This document shows positions 23,043 through 30,688 of a stretch of DNA of 64,000 bases, piece by piece. The notes under the pieces are model-generated. The model was not told where the DNA came from, did no database searches, and worked only from the letters and a program-made list of their open reading frames with translations. The position numbers and the translations under genes were made by a program. Origin of the DNA: Arthrobacter oryzae (lineage in GTDB: Bacteria > Actinomycetota > Actinomycetes > Actinomycetales > Micrococcaceae); NCBI RefSeq assembly GCF_030812315.1, contig NZ_JAUSSM010000003.1:124001-188000 (forward strand). Reading direction: 5' to 3'. The number at the start of each line of letters is the position of its first letter. The stretch's first letter is position 1.

Positions 23043-23283
23043 GGAGCCAGTGAATCGTCTCTCGCCAGTCCCACTGCTAATGGACAGGTCAACGCCCAGA
23101 GCCGGTGCACGCGACTTCGAAAATTCGGTGCGGACGGCCTCTGAAGTGAGAGCCGGGTAGCGAGCTCGGCGTAATCTTCGTGTCTCACAAGTCGTTCCAA
23201 ACCGGCATCGCACTGACGCGTGCGGAACTGACTTACGCAACGTTCTGAACGAGGGACTGGGACTCCGGCGCCGCCTTGCCTGT

Positions 23284-23565
23284 TCACGGCCCGAGCGCCC
23301 CGGGGACGGTGGACATGCTCACGCTGAGAGTCTCCGCGATCTCCTGCAGTTTCTTTCCCTGACGCCTCAGGTCTTTGGCCGCAGCAAGTTTCGTCGCCGT
23401 CATCGCCGGCGGACGGCCGCCGAGTCGTCCCCTGGCTTTCGCAGCCGCTAATCCTGCCCTCGTGCGCCCGGACAACCGGAGCGTTCGTATTCTGCCAGAG
23501 ACGCGAACATGTCGAAGATCAGCTTCCCGTGCGCCTTGGTCGTGTCCAGCCAGGGTTCGGCTCAC
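23284..23565 (-). pseudogene. Serine recombinase fragment, C-terminal half, frameshifted
   Basis: Reading leftward from about 23550, one frame gives T-K-A-H-G-K-L-I-F-D-M-F-A-S-L-A-E-Y-E-R-S, the end of a resolvase catalytic domain. One base later (about 23480) a second frame gives R-T-R-A-G-L-A-A-A-K-A-R-G-R-L-G-G-R-P-P and a helix-turn-helix tail K-K-L-Q-E-I-A-E-T-L-S-V-S. The 5' part is missing: homology starts exactly where repeat half-copy U5 ends. Dead relic. Confidence 0.8.
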
Positions 23566-23569
23566 GATC
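23551..23569 (+). repeat. 3' box of the intergenic repeat family (U5)
   Basis: CAGGGTTCGGCTCACGATC, the conserved right-hand box of repeats U1-U4, without a recognisable 5' stem. It forms the breakpoint of the resolvase relic and precedes the methyltransferase gene at 23731. Confidence 0.5.
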
Positions 23570-23599
23570 AGCTAGCGGGCGGCCGGGGGTTACATTTAT

Positions 23600-23638
23600 C
23601 GCTGCGAAAACGCCACCAAATATCGCTGAGATTCACAC
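23600..23638 (+). repeat. Dispersed repeat, plus-strand copy
   Basis: CGCTGCGAAAACGCC followed by a TATCGC segment and ATTCACAC; a similar sequence lies inverted at 29809-29848. About three quarters of positions agree by eye. Origin unknown. Confidence 0.35.
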
Positions 23639-23730
23639 TGCGGGCGGTTTCGTTTGGGCATCCGCGGGGCACGGTGACCGACCGGCTTCCGCACAGCGAG
23701 GGGCGTTTATTGCGCGGTAACCTCATTCGT

Positions 23731-24453
23731 ATGACCGACTACGACCAGCGCCTCGTTGACCTCTATGACCATGACAACCCAGACGGGCCAGATCACGACT
23801 TCTACCGCACCCTCGCGGACGAGGTTTCGGCAGAGTCGGTCCTCGATCTCGGATGCGGAACTGGCATCCTCACTGTCACCTTTACCCAGGGAGGTCGAGA
23901 CGTCGTAGGCTTGGACCCATCGGCCACCATGCTTGCATACGCACGTGGCAGAGCGGGAGCCGATGCTGTGAATTGGGTCCTCGGCGATAGCAGCAGCATC
24001 CCCCGAGATGGATTCGACTACGCCGTCATGACGGGCAACGTCGCTCAGCACATTCCCGACACCGACTGGGAGCGCACTCTCCTTGATTTGCGACAGGCTT
24101 TGGAGACGGGCGGAATTCTCGCATTTGAGAGCCGAAATCCTGCCGTGCGTGCGTGGGAGAACTGGGCATCCAGGGAACGCACCACAAGGGAGACCCTTCA
24201 CGGAACGCTCGTCGAATGGCAGGACGTCCTAGAAACGTCCCCAGGAACCGTGGAACTTAGAGCTCACAACCTGTTTGCCCAAACAAACGAAACAGTGACC
24301 GAAACACTGCTGCTGACTTTTCGTGAGCAGAACACACTCGAGCAGCAATTAAACGCCGCAGGTTTCGTCGTCGAAGCTACGTATGGCGACTGGAGACGCA
24401 ACCCCTTCAATGAGGGGTCACCCATCATGATCTTTGTCGCCCGCGCACGCTGA
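23731..24453 (+). CDS. Class I SAM-dependent methyltransferase
   Basis: 240 residues from the ATG at 23731; the longer frame starts inside repeat U5 and is rejected. Motif I reads V-L-D-L-G-C-G-T-G-I-L at about residue 37, followed by V-V-G-L-D-P-S-A-T-M-L (motif II) and a Rossmann fold. Small-molecule methyltransferase of undefined substrate. Little ribosome site is visible, so translation may be leaderless. Confidence 0.85.
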   Translation: MTDYDQRLVDLYDHDNPDGPDHDFYRTLADEVSAESVLDLGCGTGILTVTFTQGGRDVVGLDPSATMLAYARGRAGADAVNWVLGDSSSIPRDGFDYAVMTGNVAQHIPDTDWERTLLDLRQALETGGILAFESRNPAVRAWENWASRERTTRETLHGTLVEWQDVLETSPGTVELRAHNLFAQTNETVTETLLLTFREQNTLEQQLNAAGFVVEATYGDWRRNPFNEGSPIMIFVARAR

Positions 24454-24595
24454 AGGTTGGCCCAATGGAGAGCGGAGCAGACGCATCAGCTTCAGCTTTT
24501 CCATCGAGAGCAAGGCCAAAATGATGATCAGATCGAAACTGGAGGTTCCGACTGAACCCCTATTTTTGTGAATCGCGTATGGGGACAATCAGGGA

Positions 24596-25054
24596 ATGGG
24601 ACGTTCGAGAGAGATCCGCGGGTTGACTGCTGGATGCGTCCTAATGCTCGCCCTCACCGCCTGCGGAAGCCCCGGCAACAGCGGGCAGGGAGAGGTGCTC
24701 CAGGAGTCATCACTGCCATCTGCAGAGCCTTCCCCCGAAGCTACTGAAGTTACAGAGATAGCCGACAGAAGCGATTGCCGGGAGACGGTCCGGCTCCCAA
24801 CCGATTCAACAGAATCAATCGCCCCTTCCGCTGACTCTGCGACTGCGTCCAGCTGCGGCACAAGATCCGTCCCGCTAACCGAAGAACAGATGCGCAGCGC
24901 CACTCCTGCACCGATGCCCCTCAAAACGCTGCCCGTCCCCAACGGCAACTCGGCAGATTCTCAGGTCACGACGCCCAAAGACGGAGAGCAGCGCGAGTGG
25001 ACCACTGAACGAATGAGAAGTGCCTCTCCAGAACCAATGCCCAGGATCCCGTAA
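24596..25054 (+). CDS. Lipoprotein with repeated M-R-S-A-x-P-x-P-M-P motif
   Basis: 152 residues. Signal: G-L-T-A-G-C-V-L-M-L-A-L-T-A-C with the lipid-acceptor Cys at about residue 23. The rest is low-complexity Ser/Thr/Pro/Glu with two cysteines. Two copies of a motif occur, E-E-Q-M-R-S-A-T-P-A-P-M-P at about residue 97 and T-E-R-M-R-S-A-S-P-E-P-M-P at the very end; similar W-T-x-E-x-M-R motifs sit in the pro-regions of some secreted actinobacterial proteases. It looks unstructured and may be a surface peptide carrier. No start problem: the ATG follows an AGGGA. Confidence 0.65.
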   Translation: MGRSREIRGLTAGCVLMLALTACGSPGNSGQGEVLQESSLPSAEPSPEATEVTEIADRSDCRETVRLPTDSTESIAPSADSATASSCGTRSVPLTEEQMRSATPAPMPLKTLPVPNGNSADSQVTTPKDGEQREWTTERMRSASPEPMPRIP

Positions 25055-25629
25055 CGCGGCCCTCCTCGCAGTCGGAGGCAAGAATGTCCCGTAGGGCTTT
25101 CCCTCTATCGGGGACCGCAATTCCGAGGACCGTGTATCAGTCGGAGAAGTGGTTTGCGCGCACCGTCTAGGGGCACCATGTTGCGTCGCATCTCCCGACT
25201 GAAGCCGGTGACGGCGGTTGCGGCCCGGCAGGGCCGGACGGTGCCCGCTCCATGGGGTCGACGATTGGCAGCGGCTATTGATCGGTCGGTGATATTTGAC
25301 GGCGGCAACCTATGAGGGCAGCTGTAATATGATCGGGCGTGCACCACCGCTCGAGATGCGACCGTCGCCCGCATGCCGTCGGCGAAAAGGGAGACCACCA
25401 ACCGGCCCCGGACCCGTTTTCCCAAGATCCGCTGGATTGAGTTGCAGTAACCTGCTTAGCGAAAGGGATGCCCTTTTGCGCTCGTGAACGGCTTCTGAAG
25501 TCTCGACAGACAGTTGACTATTCCTACTTATGCCCGCGCGGTCCTAAAGGATTGACGCCACTTGATGCTGCGGAGTCTACTTAGGAACAAAACTGCCGTT
25601 CCGTTCGGACCATTTTCCTTGGAGGCACC
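25055..25629. other. 575-bp stretch without a supportable gene
   Basis: A minus-strand open frame at 25105-25425 has no recognisable motif, signal or ribosome site and a biased composition, so it is not annotated. No repeat family member or tRNA is seen. This may be decayed DNA. Confidence 0.4.
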
Positions 25630-26508
25630 GTGACTCCTGACTTGCACGTAAGCGAAGGCTACGTTGAGGTCCGCGGCGGCCGGGTCTGGTATCAAGTGGT
25701 TGGCGACGGAATAGGGATTCCGCTGGTTACCATCCACGGCGGCCCAGGGGGAACGCACGACTATCTGGAGCCGCTCGAGGCTTTGGCTGACGAGCGGCAG
25801 GTCGTGTTTTATGACCAGCTGGGTGCCGGGAAGTCGGATGTCCCGGATGATGTGAGTCTTTGGACCAATGACCGATTGGTCGAGGAGGTTGAGGCAGTCC
25901 TCGACGCAGTGGGATCACGGAGGGTCCACTTGCTCGGCCAGTCTTGGGGAACAATCGTCGCTGCCGAATATGCCCTGAGTTTCCCGGAGCGGCTGGCGAG
26001 CTTGGTTCTGTCCGATCCGTGCCTAAGCATTCCTCGCTTCGCGGCCGCGACGGCGGCACTCCGCGCAGCCCTTCCAGCCGACGTGCAGGCCATCCTTGCC
26101 CGCCACGAGGCGGCCGGCACAACTGACTCCGAGGAGTATCAGGAAGCGAGCATGGAGTTTTATCGGCGACATGTATGCCGATTGGATCCCTGGCCGGATG
26201 CACTGATGCGTACATTCGGCCAGCTGAACCCCACGATTTATGAGCGAATGCAGGGCCCGAACGAATTTGTCATTACAGGCATCCACAAGGACTACGACGT
26301 CACGGACCGTCTCGGTGGACTGACGGTCCCCACCCTATTCATGTGCGGCCGTTATGGCGAGACACGGCCCGAGGAGACTGAGTACTATCAAAGCCTCGTG
26401 CCCGGAGCCGAGGCGGTGATTTTCGAGGAGAGCAGCCATCTACCTCATCTTGAGGAGCCCGCGCGCTACACCCAGGTGCTTCGGGGATTCCTGCGCCGGT
26501 GGGAGTAA
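25630..26508 (+). CDS. pip: Proline iminopeptidase-type alpha/beta hydrolase
   Basis: 292 residues from a GTG with GGAGG 5 bases upstream. Oxyanion motif H-G-G-P-G-G, nucleophile elbow G-Q-S-W-G (Ser about residue 105), and the late acidic and His residues in M-C-G-R-Y-G-E and E-S-S-H-L-P-H are in family order. The H-G-G-P-G and G-Q-S-W-G pair is typical of prolyl aminopeptidases (peptidase family S33), which remove N-terminal proline from peptides in the cytoplasm. Related hydrolases use other substrates, so specificity is tentative. Confidence 0.85.
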   Translation: MTPDLHVSEGYVEVRGGRVWYQVVGDGIGIPLVTIHGGPGGTHDYLEPLEALADERQVVFYDQLGAGKSDVPDDVSLWTNDRLVEEVEAVLDAVGSRRVHLLGQSWGTIVAAEYALSFPERLASLVLSDPCLSIPRFAAATAALRAALPADVQAILARHEAAGTTDSEEYQEASMEFYRRHVCRLDPWPDALMRTFGQLNPTIYERMQGPNEFVITGIHKDYDVTDRLGGLTVPTLFMCGRYGETRPEETEYYQSLVPGAEAVIFEESSHLPHLEEPARYTQVLRGFLRRWE

Positions 26509-26518
26509 GCATTCCGCT

Positions 26519-26600
26519 CTCGTCCACTCGATAGCTATACAAGAGCGTTGTGTCGTTTAGCTGCGAAGGCCCGCCAATCCCCATGGGTGGAGCTTCGTTG
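26519..26600 (+). repeat. About 80-bp direct repeat, left copy (with decayed terminator)
   Basis: Begins CTCGTCCACTCGATAGCTAT and continues through GAAGGCCCGCC to CTTCGTTG. The same sequence recurs in the same direction at 39999-40081. By eye four of five bases match. The right part forms a GAAGG...CTTC hairpin after the hydrolase gene, weaker than in the right copy. Confidence 0.6.
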
Positions 26601-26639
26601 TACCCCCGGACTGCCGGATCTTCTGCCCTTGCATTCGCA

Positions 26640-26942
26640 GCACGACGGCGTGGTACTCAGGGCAACGCATGATCGAAAACACGACAAAAACCCCTTTCCC
26701 CCGTCTCGGGCCGGTCGTATGGCGGTCGAGCTCCTCCTCGACGCCGGTGCGGACGTGAACGCCGTTGGTGACGGAGGGGTCACACCGCTGCACGAGCGAT
26801 CGTCCTCGGGAATGCTTAAGCCAGCGAAGCCCTCTGTCAGGGCGGCGCGAATCGCAGCGCGCCAGACGAGACGGGTCGCACCCCAGCCGACCTATTGGCC
26901 GAGGACAAGGACGGATTCACGTATGCGGAACTCGTTGCCGTG
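26640..26942 (+). pseudogene. Ankyrin-repeat gene remnant
   Basis: One frame reads A-V-E-L-L-L-D-A-G-A-D-V-N-A-V-G-D-G-G-V-T-P-L-H, a canonical ankyrin repeat. Further on a shifted frame reads G-G-A-N-R-S-A-P-D-E-T-G-R-T-P-A-D-L-L-A, the next repeat. At least two small indels separate them and no start is visible. The ends given are approximate. Confidence 0.65.
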
Positions 26943-27062
26943 AGTCTTCGGCTTACATCCAGCTGGTCTGCGGTTTGGCGGCCTGCCGCATCTTCTTCAG
27001 CCAGTAAGGTTCGAGTGCGTCGTTTTCAGAGTCGGTCATGGAAGCCTCGTAGGTCCGACCCC

Positions 27063-27476
27063 TCAACGGGCGTCGGCGCGTTGATCCGGAGCCTTCATTT
27101 CGATGAGCTGGATGAGGTTGCCGCATGTGTCATCAAAGACGGCCACAACGGCGGTGCCGATGTCAGTCGGCGGCTGTGTGAACACCACGCCCTTGCCGGT
27201 CAGCCTGGCGTGCTCGGCCTCGATGTCGTCGACGGAGAATTGAGCGAGTGGGATGCCGTCTTCCACAAGGGCGTCCCGATACGGCTTCACGGCAGGGTGG
27301 CCCGACGGCTCCAAAAGCAGCTCCGGACCGTCAGGCGAGTCGGGCGACACGACGGTGAGCCAGAAGTCGTCACCGAGGGGGATGTCATGGCGCTTCGTGA
27401 AGCCGAGCACCTCGGTGTAGAAGGCAAGGGCTGCTCGTTGATCGTCGACGAACAGGCTCGTCAGGGCAATTTTCAT
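27063..27476 (-). CDS. VOC (glyoxalase/bleomycin-resistance) family protein
   Basis: 137 residues from the ATG at 27476, which overlaps the ArsR gene stop by 4 bases (ATGA); the nine codons further upstream are therefore not used. One VOC domain: F-V-D-D-Q-R-A-A-L-A-F-Y-T-E-V-L-G-F at the start and F-D-D-T-C-G-N-L-I-Q-L-I-E at the end, the paired beta-alpha-beta-beta-beta modules. The enzyme or binding activity is unknown. The ArsR regulator very likely controls it. Confidence 0.88.
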   Translation of the reverse strand: MKIALTSLFVDDQRAALAFYTEVLGFTKRHDIPLGDDFWLTVVSPDSPDGPELLLEPSGHPAVKPYRDALVEDGIPLAQFSVDDIEAEHARLTGKGVVFTQPPTDIGTAVVAVFDDTCGNLIQLIEMKAPDQRADAR

Positions 27477-27757
27477 TGTTCGGTCCTCTTTCTGGTGGGC
27501 CATCGTCCCGTGATCTCGGCGAGTGGCTCTGGGTTGAAGTAGTGGAACTTGGAACGTCCGCGCCTCTCCGTCACGACGAGGCCCGCCGACTCGAGCACGC
27601 CGAGGTGTTGCGAGATCGCCTGCCGCGTGAGGCTGAGACCGTGCCGCATCGTGAGCACGGAACAGATCTCGAACAGGGTCTGGCCGTCACGCGCTGACAG
27701 TTCATCGAGGACGAGACGCCTTGTCTCATCGTCGAGAGCTCGGAAGACATCGACCAT
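27473..27757 (-). CDS. ArsR-family winged-helix regulator
   Basis: 94 residues. D-V-F-R-A-L-D-D-E-T-R-R-L-V-L begins the wHTH, the recognition helix is S-L-T-R-Q-A-I-S-Q-H-L-G-V-L and the wing V-V-T-E-R-R-G-R-S-K-F-H-Y. The metal-binding C-x-C of arsenic sensors is absent, so it belongs to the non-metal ArsR group often paired with VOC or SRPBCC proteins. It forms an overlapping operon with the VOC gene and has a likely self-controlled promoter just upstream. Confidence 0.92.
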   Translation of the reverse strand: MVDVFRALDDETRRLVLDELSARDGQTLFEICSVLTMRHGLSLTRQAISQHLGVLESAGLVVTERRGRSKFHYFNPEPLAEITGRWPTRKRTEQ

Positions 27758-27765
27758 GGATCCAT

Positions 27766-27795
27766 ACTATAGGCAAGTGACAACTTGCATATCAA
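27766..27795 (-). promoter_or_regulatory. Promoter with operator in the spacer, for the ArsR-VOC operon
   Basis: On the minus strand: -35 TTGATA (27795-27790), 18-bp spacer, -10 TATAGT (27771-27766). The spacer carries the perfect inverted repeat GCAAGT-TGTC-ACTTGC (27788-27773), a suitable ArsR operator. The -10 ends 8 bases before the start codon, so the transcript is probably leaderless. Confidence 0.65.
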
Positions 27796-27869
27796 GGCCT
27801 GTTCGTCGATAGCGCGAGGTTCTCCGGCAGCACCCTGTTTGTGGTTCGACTCCTGACAGTTCCTCTGCG

Positions 27870-27925
27870 GAGGAAAAACAGGTAGTTGACACTCAATCCG
27901 GACCGAGAATCTGAGGCTTACAGGC
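27870..27925 (+). repeat. Hairpin-plus-tail repeat, left copy
   Basis: Hairpin TTCCTC-TGCG-GAGGAA followed by AAACAGGTAG, then CACTCAA and CCGGACC. A second copy with a different but still paired hairpin lies at 41985-42030. It falls in the 294-bp gap between the ArsR gene and the SRPBCC gene, where no gene is seen. Confidence 0.5.
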
Positions 27926-28051
27926 AACGGCCTGCCGTTCACAGCTCATCTTTTTGAGCCGCGTTCAGCGGCTATTCCTTGGCCATTGCAACTGGGGCCC
28001 CGTCGGGGGAATCTAGGGTTATCCACAGTCTTGAGCATTGGAGTGGTCCTC

Positions 28052-28513
28052 ATGCCGGAACGTCACATCACGGTGCAACGTCGTATGTCTGCGTCCACGG
28101 GTTCCGTATGGGCCCTGTACGCCGACTTCCCCAATCTCGCCAGCCATTGGAGCGGCCTCAGGGCCACGAGAGCCATCGGCGACCAGACCAGCGGCGTGGG
28201 CGCTCGGCGCCGCGTCGAACTGAAGCCGATGGGCAGCATGGATGAAACCGTCACCACTTGGGAGGAAGGTCGCAGGATCGACACACAGAATCAGCCGAGC
28301 GTGTCGGTGCCGTTCAAGCAGGCCGAGTCCACGCTCACGCTCGAGCCCGACGACGACGGGACGCTGGCCACCTTCGACTACCGATATGTACCCCGGGGTG
28401 GCCCCATTGGCCGATTCACCGGCCCTTTGATCGACAAGATGCTGACGGCGACCTTCACCGACATGCTGGCCGCCACCGAGGAGGTCGCCTCGCGAACGGG
28501 TAGCGGGCGCTGA
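28052..28513 (+). CDS. SRPBCC-family (polyketide cyclase/START-like) protein
   Basis: 153 residues from the ATG at 28052 with a GGAG upstream. The N-terminal V-Q-R-R-M-S-A-S-T-G-S-V-W-A-L-Y-A-D-F-P-N-L-A-S-H-W is the SRPBCC opening strand and first helix; a closing long helix contains M-L-T-A-T-F-T-D-M-L. Such proteins bind hydrophobic ligands in a deep pocket. No catalytic residues can be named. Confidence 0.82.
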   Translation: MPERHITVQRRMSASTGSVWALYADFPNLASHWSGLRATRAIGDQTSGVGARRRVELKPMGSMDETVTTWEEGRRIDTQNQPSVSVPFKQAESTLTLEPDDDGTLATFDYRYVPRGGPIGRFTGPLIDKMLTATFTDMLAATEEVASRTGSGR

Positions 28514-28595
28514 ACCTCTCCTGGACTGGAGCAATGCGCTATCGCCAGGTGCCGGGAGCTCTGCGACGGACGCGTTTCGCGTGCGGGCAGCCCAG

Positions 28596-28940
28596 CTATG
28601 TGGAGGTCGTCATCGGCCGTTTCACGGCCGAAATTATGGAACAACTGACTGCCGCGAGAGTCAGGATGGCAAACGTTGCTAAGGCGGGATTTACCCAGGC
28701 CGGGACCAGATCATAGGAGGCGTTGCACCAAGCATGCATGGGATATGCCTGCTGTAGTTCGCGGTACTGGACGCTCCCAGGACGGACACTAAAAAGCTCC
28801 CCAGCCATGGCGCATTTTTCGCCGATATCCAGCCCTGCGGCCGCTGCACCAGTAAAAAAGGCATAGGCGGTCGCCAAGAACGACACAAAAGCTAACCCCA
28901 ACCAGTGTTTGGCCCTCCACCTACGCATATCGACAATCAT
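28596..28940 (-). CDS. Small two-helix membrane protein
   Basis: 114 residues from the ATG at 28940 (a second ATG is 4 codons on). Helix 1 is W-L-G-L-A-F-V-S-F-L-A-T-A-Y-A-F-F-T-G, helix 2 P-A-L-A-T-F-A-I-L-T-L-A-A-V-S-C. The outer loop has cysteines in E-K-C-A-M-A-G and A-W-C-N-A-S, probably a disulphide. Unknown function; a similar layout occurs in many Micrococcaceae hypotheticals. Confidence 0.6.
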   Translation of the reverse strand: MIVDMRRWRAKHWLGLAFVSFLATAYAFFTGAAAAGLDIGEKCAMAGELFSVRPGSVQYRELQQAYPMHAWCNASYDLVPAWVNPALATFAILTLAAVSCSIISAVKRPMTTST

Positions 28941-29338
28941 TTCAGATCGGCAGATCAAGGCGCTCAAGATACAGATCGGGGAGGATCCACTGCTCCGTTT
29001 CGGGTTCTCAGCGGAGCCTTCCGGCGTCTTCATCTGTCCACCGCTGAGGTCAATTCAGTTACGCACTTGGCTGCACCTCAATAACCCAAACCCCAAGATC
29101 GCCCGTCTCGCTGCGCGCTACACACGATTCAACATCGAATCGCTTGTCAGACAGGTCAGTGACTACCACCCTGAGGACTTGAGGCGTCGACGCTTCGCAC
29201 CACCCACAATTCGATAACTCCCGGAGGCTTCTCTGGTTGTTCTCTCCGCTGTTCCGTTCACAGTCGTCCTCCGTAGCGGCAGGAGTTTGATGCATGCCAT
29301 TAGGCTTGGCTGAAAATAGGATGCTGGGGGAGCAGAAA
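28941..29338. other. About 400-bp stretch without a firm gene
   Basis: Overlapping frames exist on both strands (28909-29217 plus; 29059-29367 minus). The minus frame ends R-V-V-V-T-D-L-S-D-K-R-F-D-V-E-S-C-V and G-V-W-V-I-E-V-Q-P, which looks coding, but its first half does not, so at best this is a truncated gene. Confidence 0.35.
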
Positions 29339-29719
29339 ATGGAACCAATCACTGTCAATGGCGGCAAGGGCGCAATACAACTCGGTGCCGACGGAGTTGT
29401 CTATCTTGCATGGAAATCCGGCATCGTTCTGCAAGGCGATGACGTCCACGCTGCCATGGCAACGCTCCGTGAAATTACCGACGGCTCCTAATACCCGATG
29501 TTGGTCGACATGGGGACCACAAAAGCCGTGACCCGTCAGGGCAAGTCCGTTTTCCAGATCCCATCCGCCGCTTCACGAATTGCCTTGCTTAGCTCAAGTC
29601 CGGTCGACCGGATCATTGCCAACTTCAGCATGGGACGGCAGACCCTGCCGTGTCCAACGCGCTTTTTTACCTCCCGCGACGAAGCACTGACTTGGCTCCT
29701 CCATACTCCGCTTCCCTGA
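29339..29719 (+). pseudogene. STAS-like (DUF7793-type) protein with an in-frame stop
   Basis: ATG 29339 follows GGGGGAGCAG. The frame reads M-E-P-I-T-V-N-G-G-K-G-A-I-Q-L, G-V-V-Y-L-A-W-K-S-G-I, then meets TAA at 29489-29491. In the same frame it goes on Y-P-M-L-V-D-M-G-T-T-K-A-V-T, S-R-I-A-L-L-S-S-S-P-V-D-R-I-I-A-N-F and P-T-R-F-F-T-S-R-D-E-A-L-T-W-L-L. The two parts make a normal 126-codon STAS-like protein of the kind common in Arthrobacter, so one base change (probably GAA to TAA) has split it. The downstream part has an internal ATG at 29498. Confidence 0.65.
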
Positions 29720-29808
29720 CCGGAGTCCTGGGTTTCTCTCGATCAGTCGCACCATCGTGGTTCCGCCATCAACAGGCCACAGCAGAGCAGGAGCACTGAG
29801 GGATCAGG

Positions 29809-29848
29809 GTGTGAATAGCGGCGGTAAATGGCGGCGTTTTTCGCAGCG
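29809..29848 (-). repeat. Dispersed repeat, minus-strand copy
   Basis: Minus strand reads CGCTGCGAAAAACGCCGCCA and ends CTATTCACAC, the inverted counterpart of 23600-23638. It lies in a 266-bp gap with no gene. Confidence 0.35.
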
Positions 29849-29985
29849 CTAGATATCGCCCCTAGTGCTTGCCTCGGTTGTAATCGCGGCGATGCGCCAC
29901 GACTTTCCGGCGGTAGGTGATGGCCTATTGGACGGCCGTACGGCCTGAGACCTGGCAACACAGGCTAATCGGGCCGATCCGGGTG

Positions 29986-30423
29986 TCAGTCTTTCTTCAG
30001 TTTCTCGGCGAGCATCACGAGGATTCCGCTGGGCCCGCGGAGGTACGTAAGTTTGTAGACGTCGCCGTAGGTTGCCACGCCGCGTAGCGGATAGCATCCG
30101 TGCTTCGCAGCTACCTCAAGGGCTTTGTCGATGTCGTCGACCGAGAAGGCCACGCGGTGCATGCCGATGTCGTTGGGACGAGTTGGGTTCGACTCGATCG
30201 CTTTGGGGTGGATGTATTCGAAGAGCTCGAGTCGACCATGACCATCTGGTGTCTGGAGCATCGCAATGTTGGCGTGGTTGCCATCCAGTCCGACGGCAGT
30301 GTCGGTCCACTCGCCGCTAACCGTGTCACGGCCGACGACCGTGAGCCCGAGGTCGGTGAAAAAGGCGATTGTTGCTTCGAGGTCGCGAACGGCAATACCG
30401 ACGTTCTCAAGTTTGATGGCCAT
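29986..30423 (-). CDS. VOC (glyoxalase) family protein
   Basis: 145 residues, single-domain glyoxalase length. L-E-N-V-G-I-A-V-R-D-L-E-A-T-I-A-F-F opens the first module, and D-I-G-M-H-R-V-A-F-S-V-D-D-I-D-K-A-L the second, ending L-R-G-P-S-G-I-L-V-M-L-A-E-K-L. Metal ligands of the glyoxalase I type are plausible (H/E in each module) but not proven. Lone gene; substrate unknown. Confidence 0.88.
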   Translation of the reverse strand: MAIKLENVGIAVRDLEATIAFFTDLGLTVVGRDTVSGEWTDTAVGLDGNHANIAMLQTPDGHGRLELFEYIHPKAIESNPTRPNDIGMHRVAFSVDDIDKALEVAAKHGCYPLRGVATYGDVYKLTYLRGPSGILVMLAEKLKKD

Positions 30424-30688
30424 GCGTTGAAGTTACCAAGGCGGACCGAATAGCTCCAGTGGCGAGCCGGGACTCGACTGAACAAGCTCCGACCCGAGCA
30501 GGAAGAAGAGAAACATCAAATAAGGGCCACGGAGTCCGTCGGAATTGCATTCAGCGGCTTGCTATTCATCACAGGAAATTTTGTTGCTGACGTTGAACTT
30601 GGCGTTCTCATAGCGCGTGCCCCTGGCAACCAACCCGATGAGGGTAGCTTTCCACCGGACATGTTGAAGCGCAGGTAGATGCAGGGTC

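Noticed and set aside
25105..25425. Minus-strand 106-codon open frame
   Set aside because: No ribosome site, motif, signal peptide or family likeness, and composition typical of a chance frame in GC-rich DNA.
28909..29217. Plus-strand open frame of 102 codons
   Set aside because: Overlaps a better minus-strand gene at its start and a partly coding-looking minus frame; no motif.
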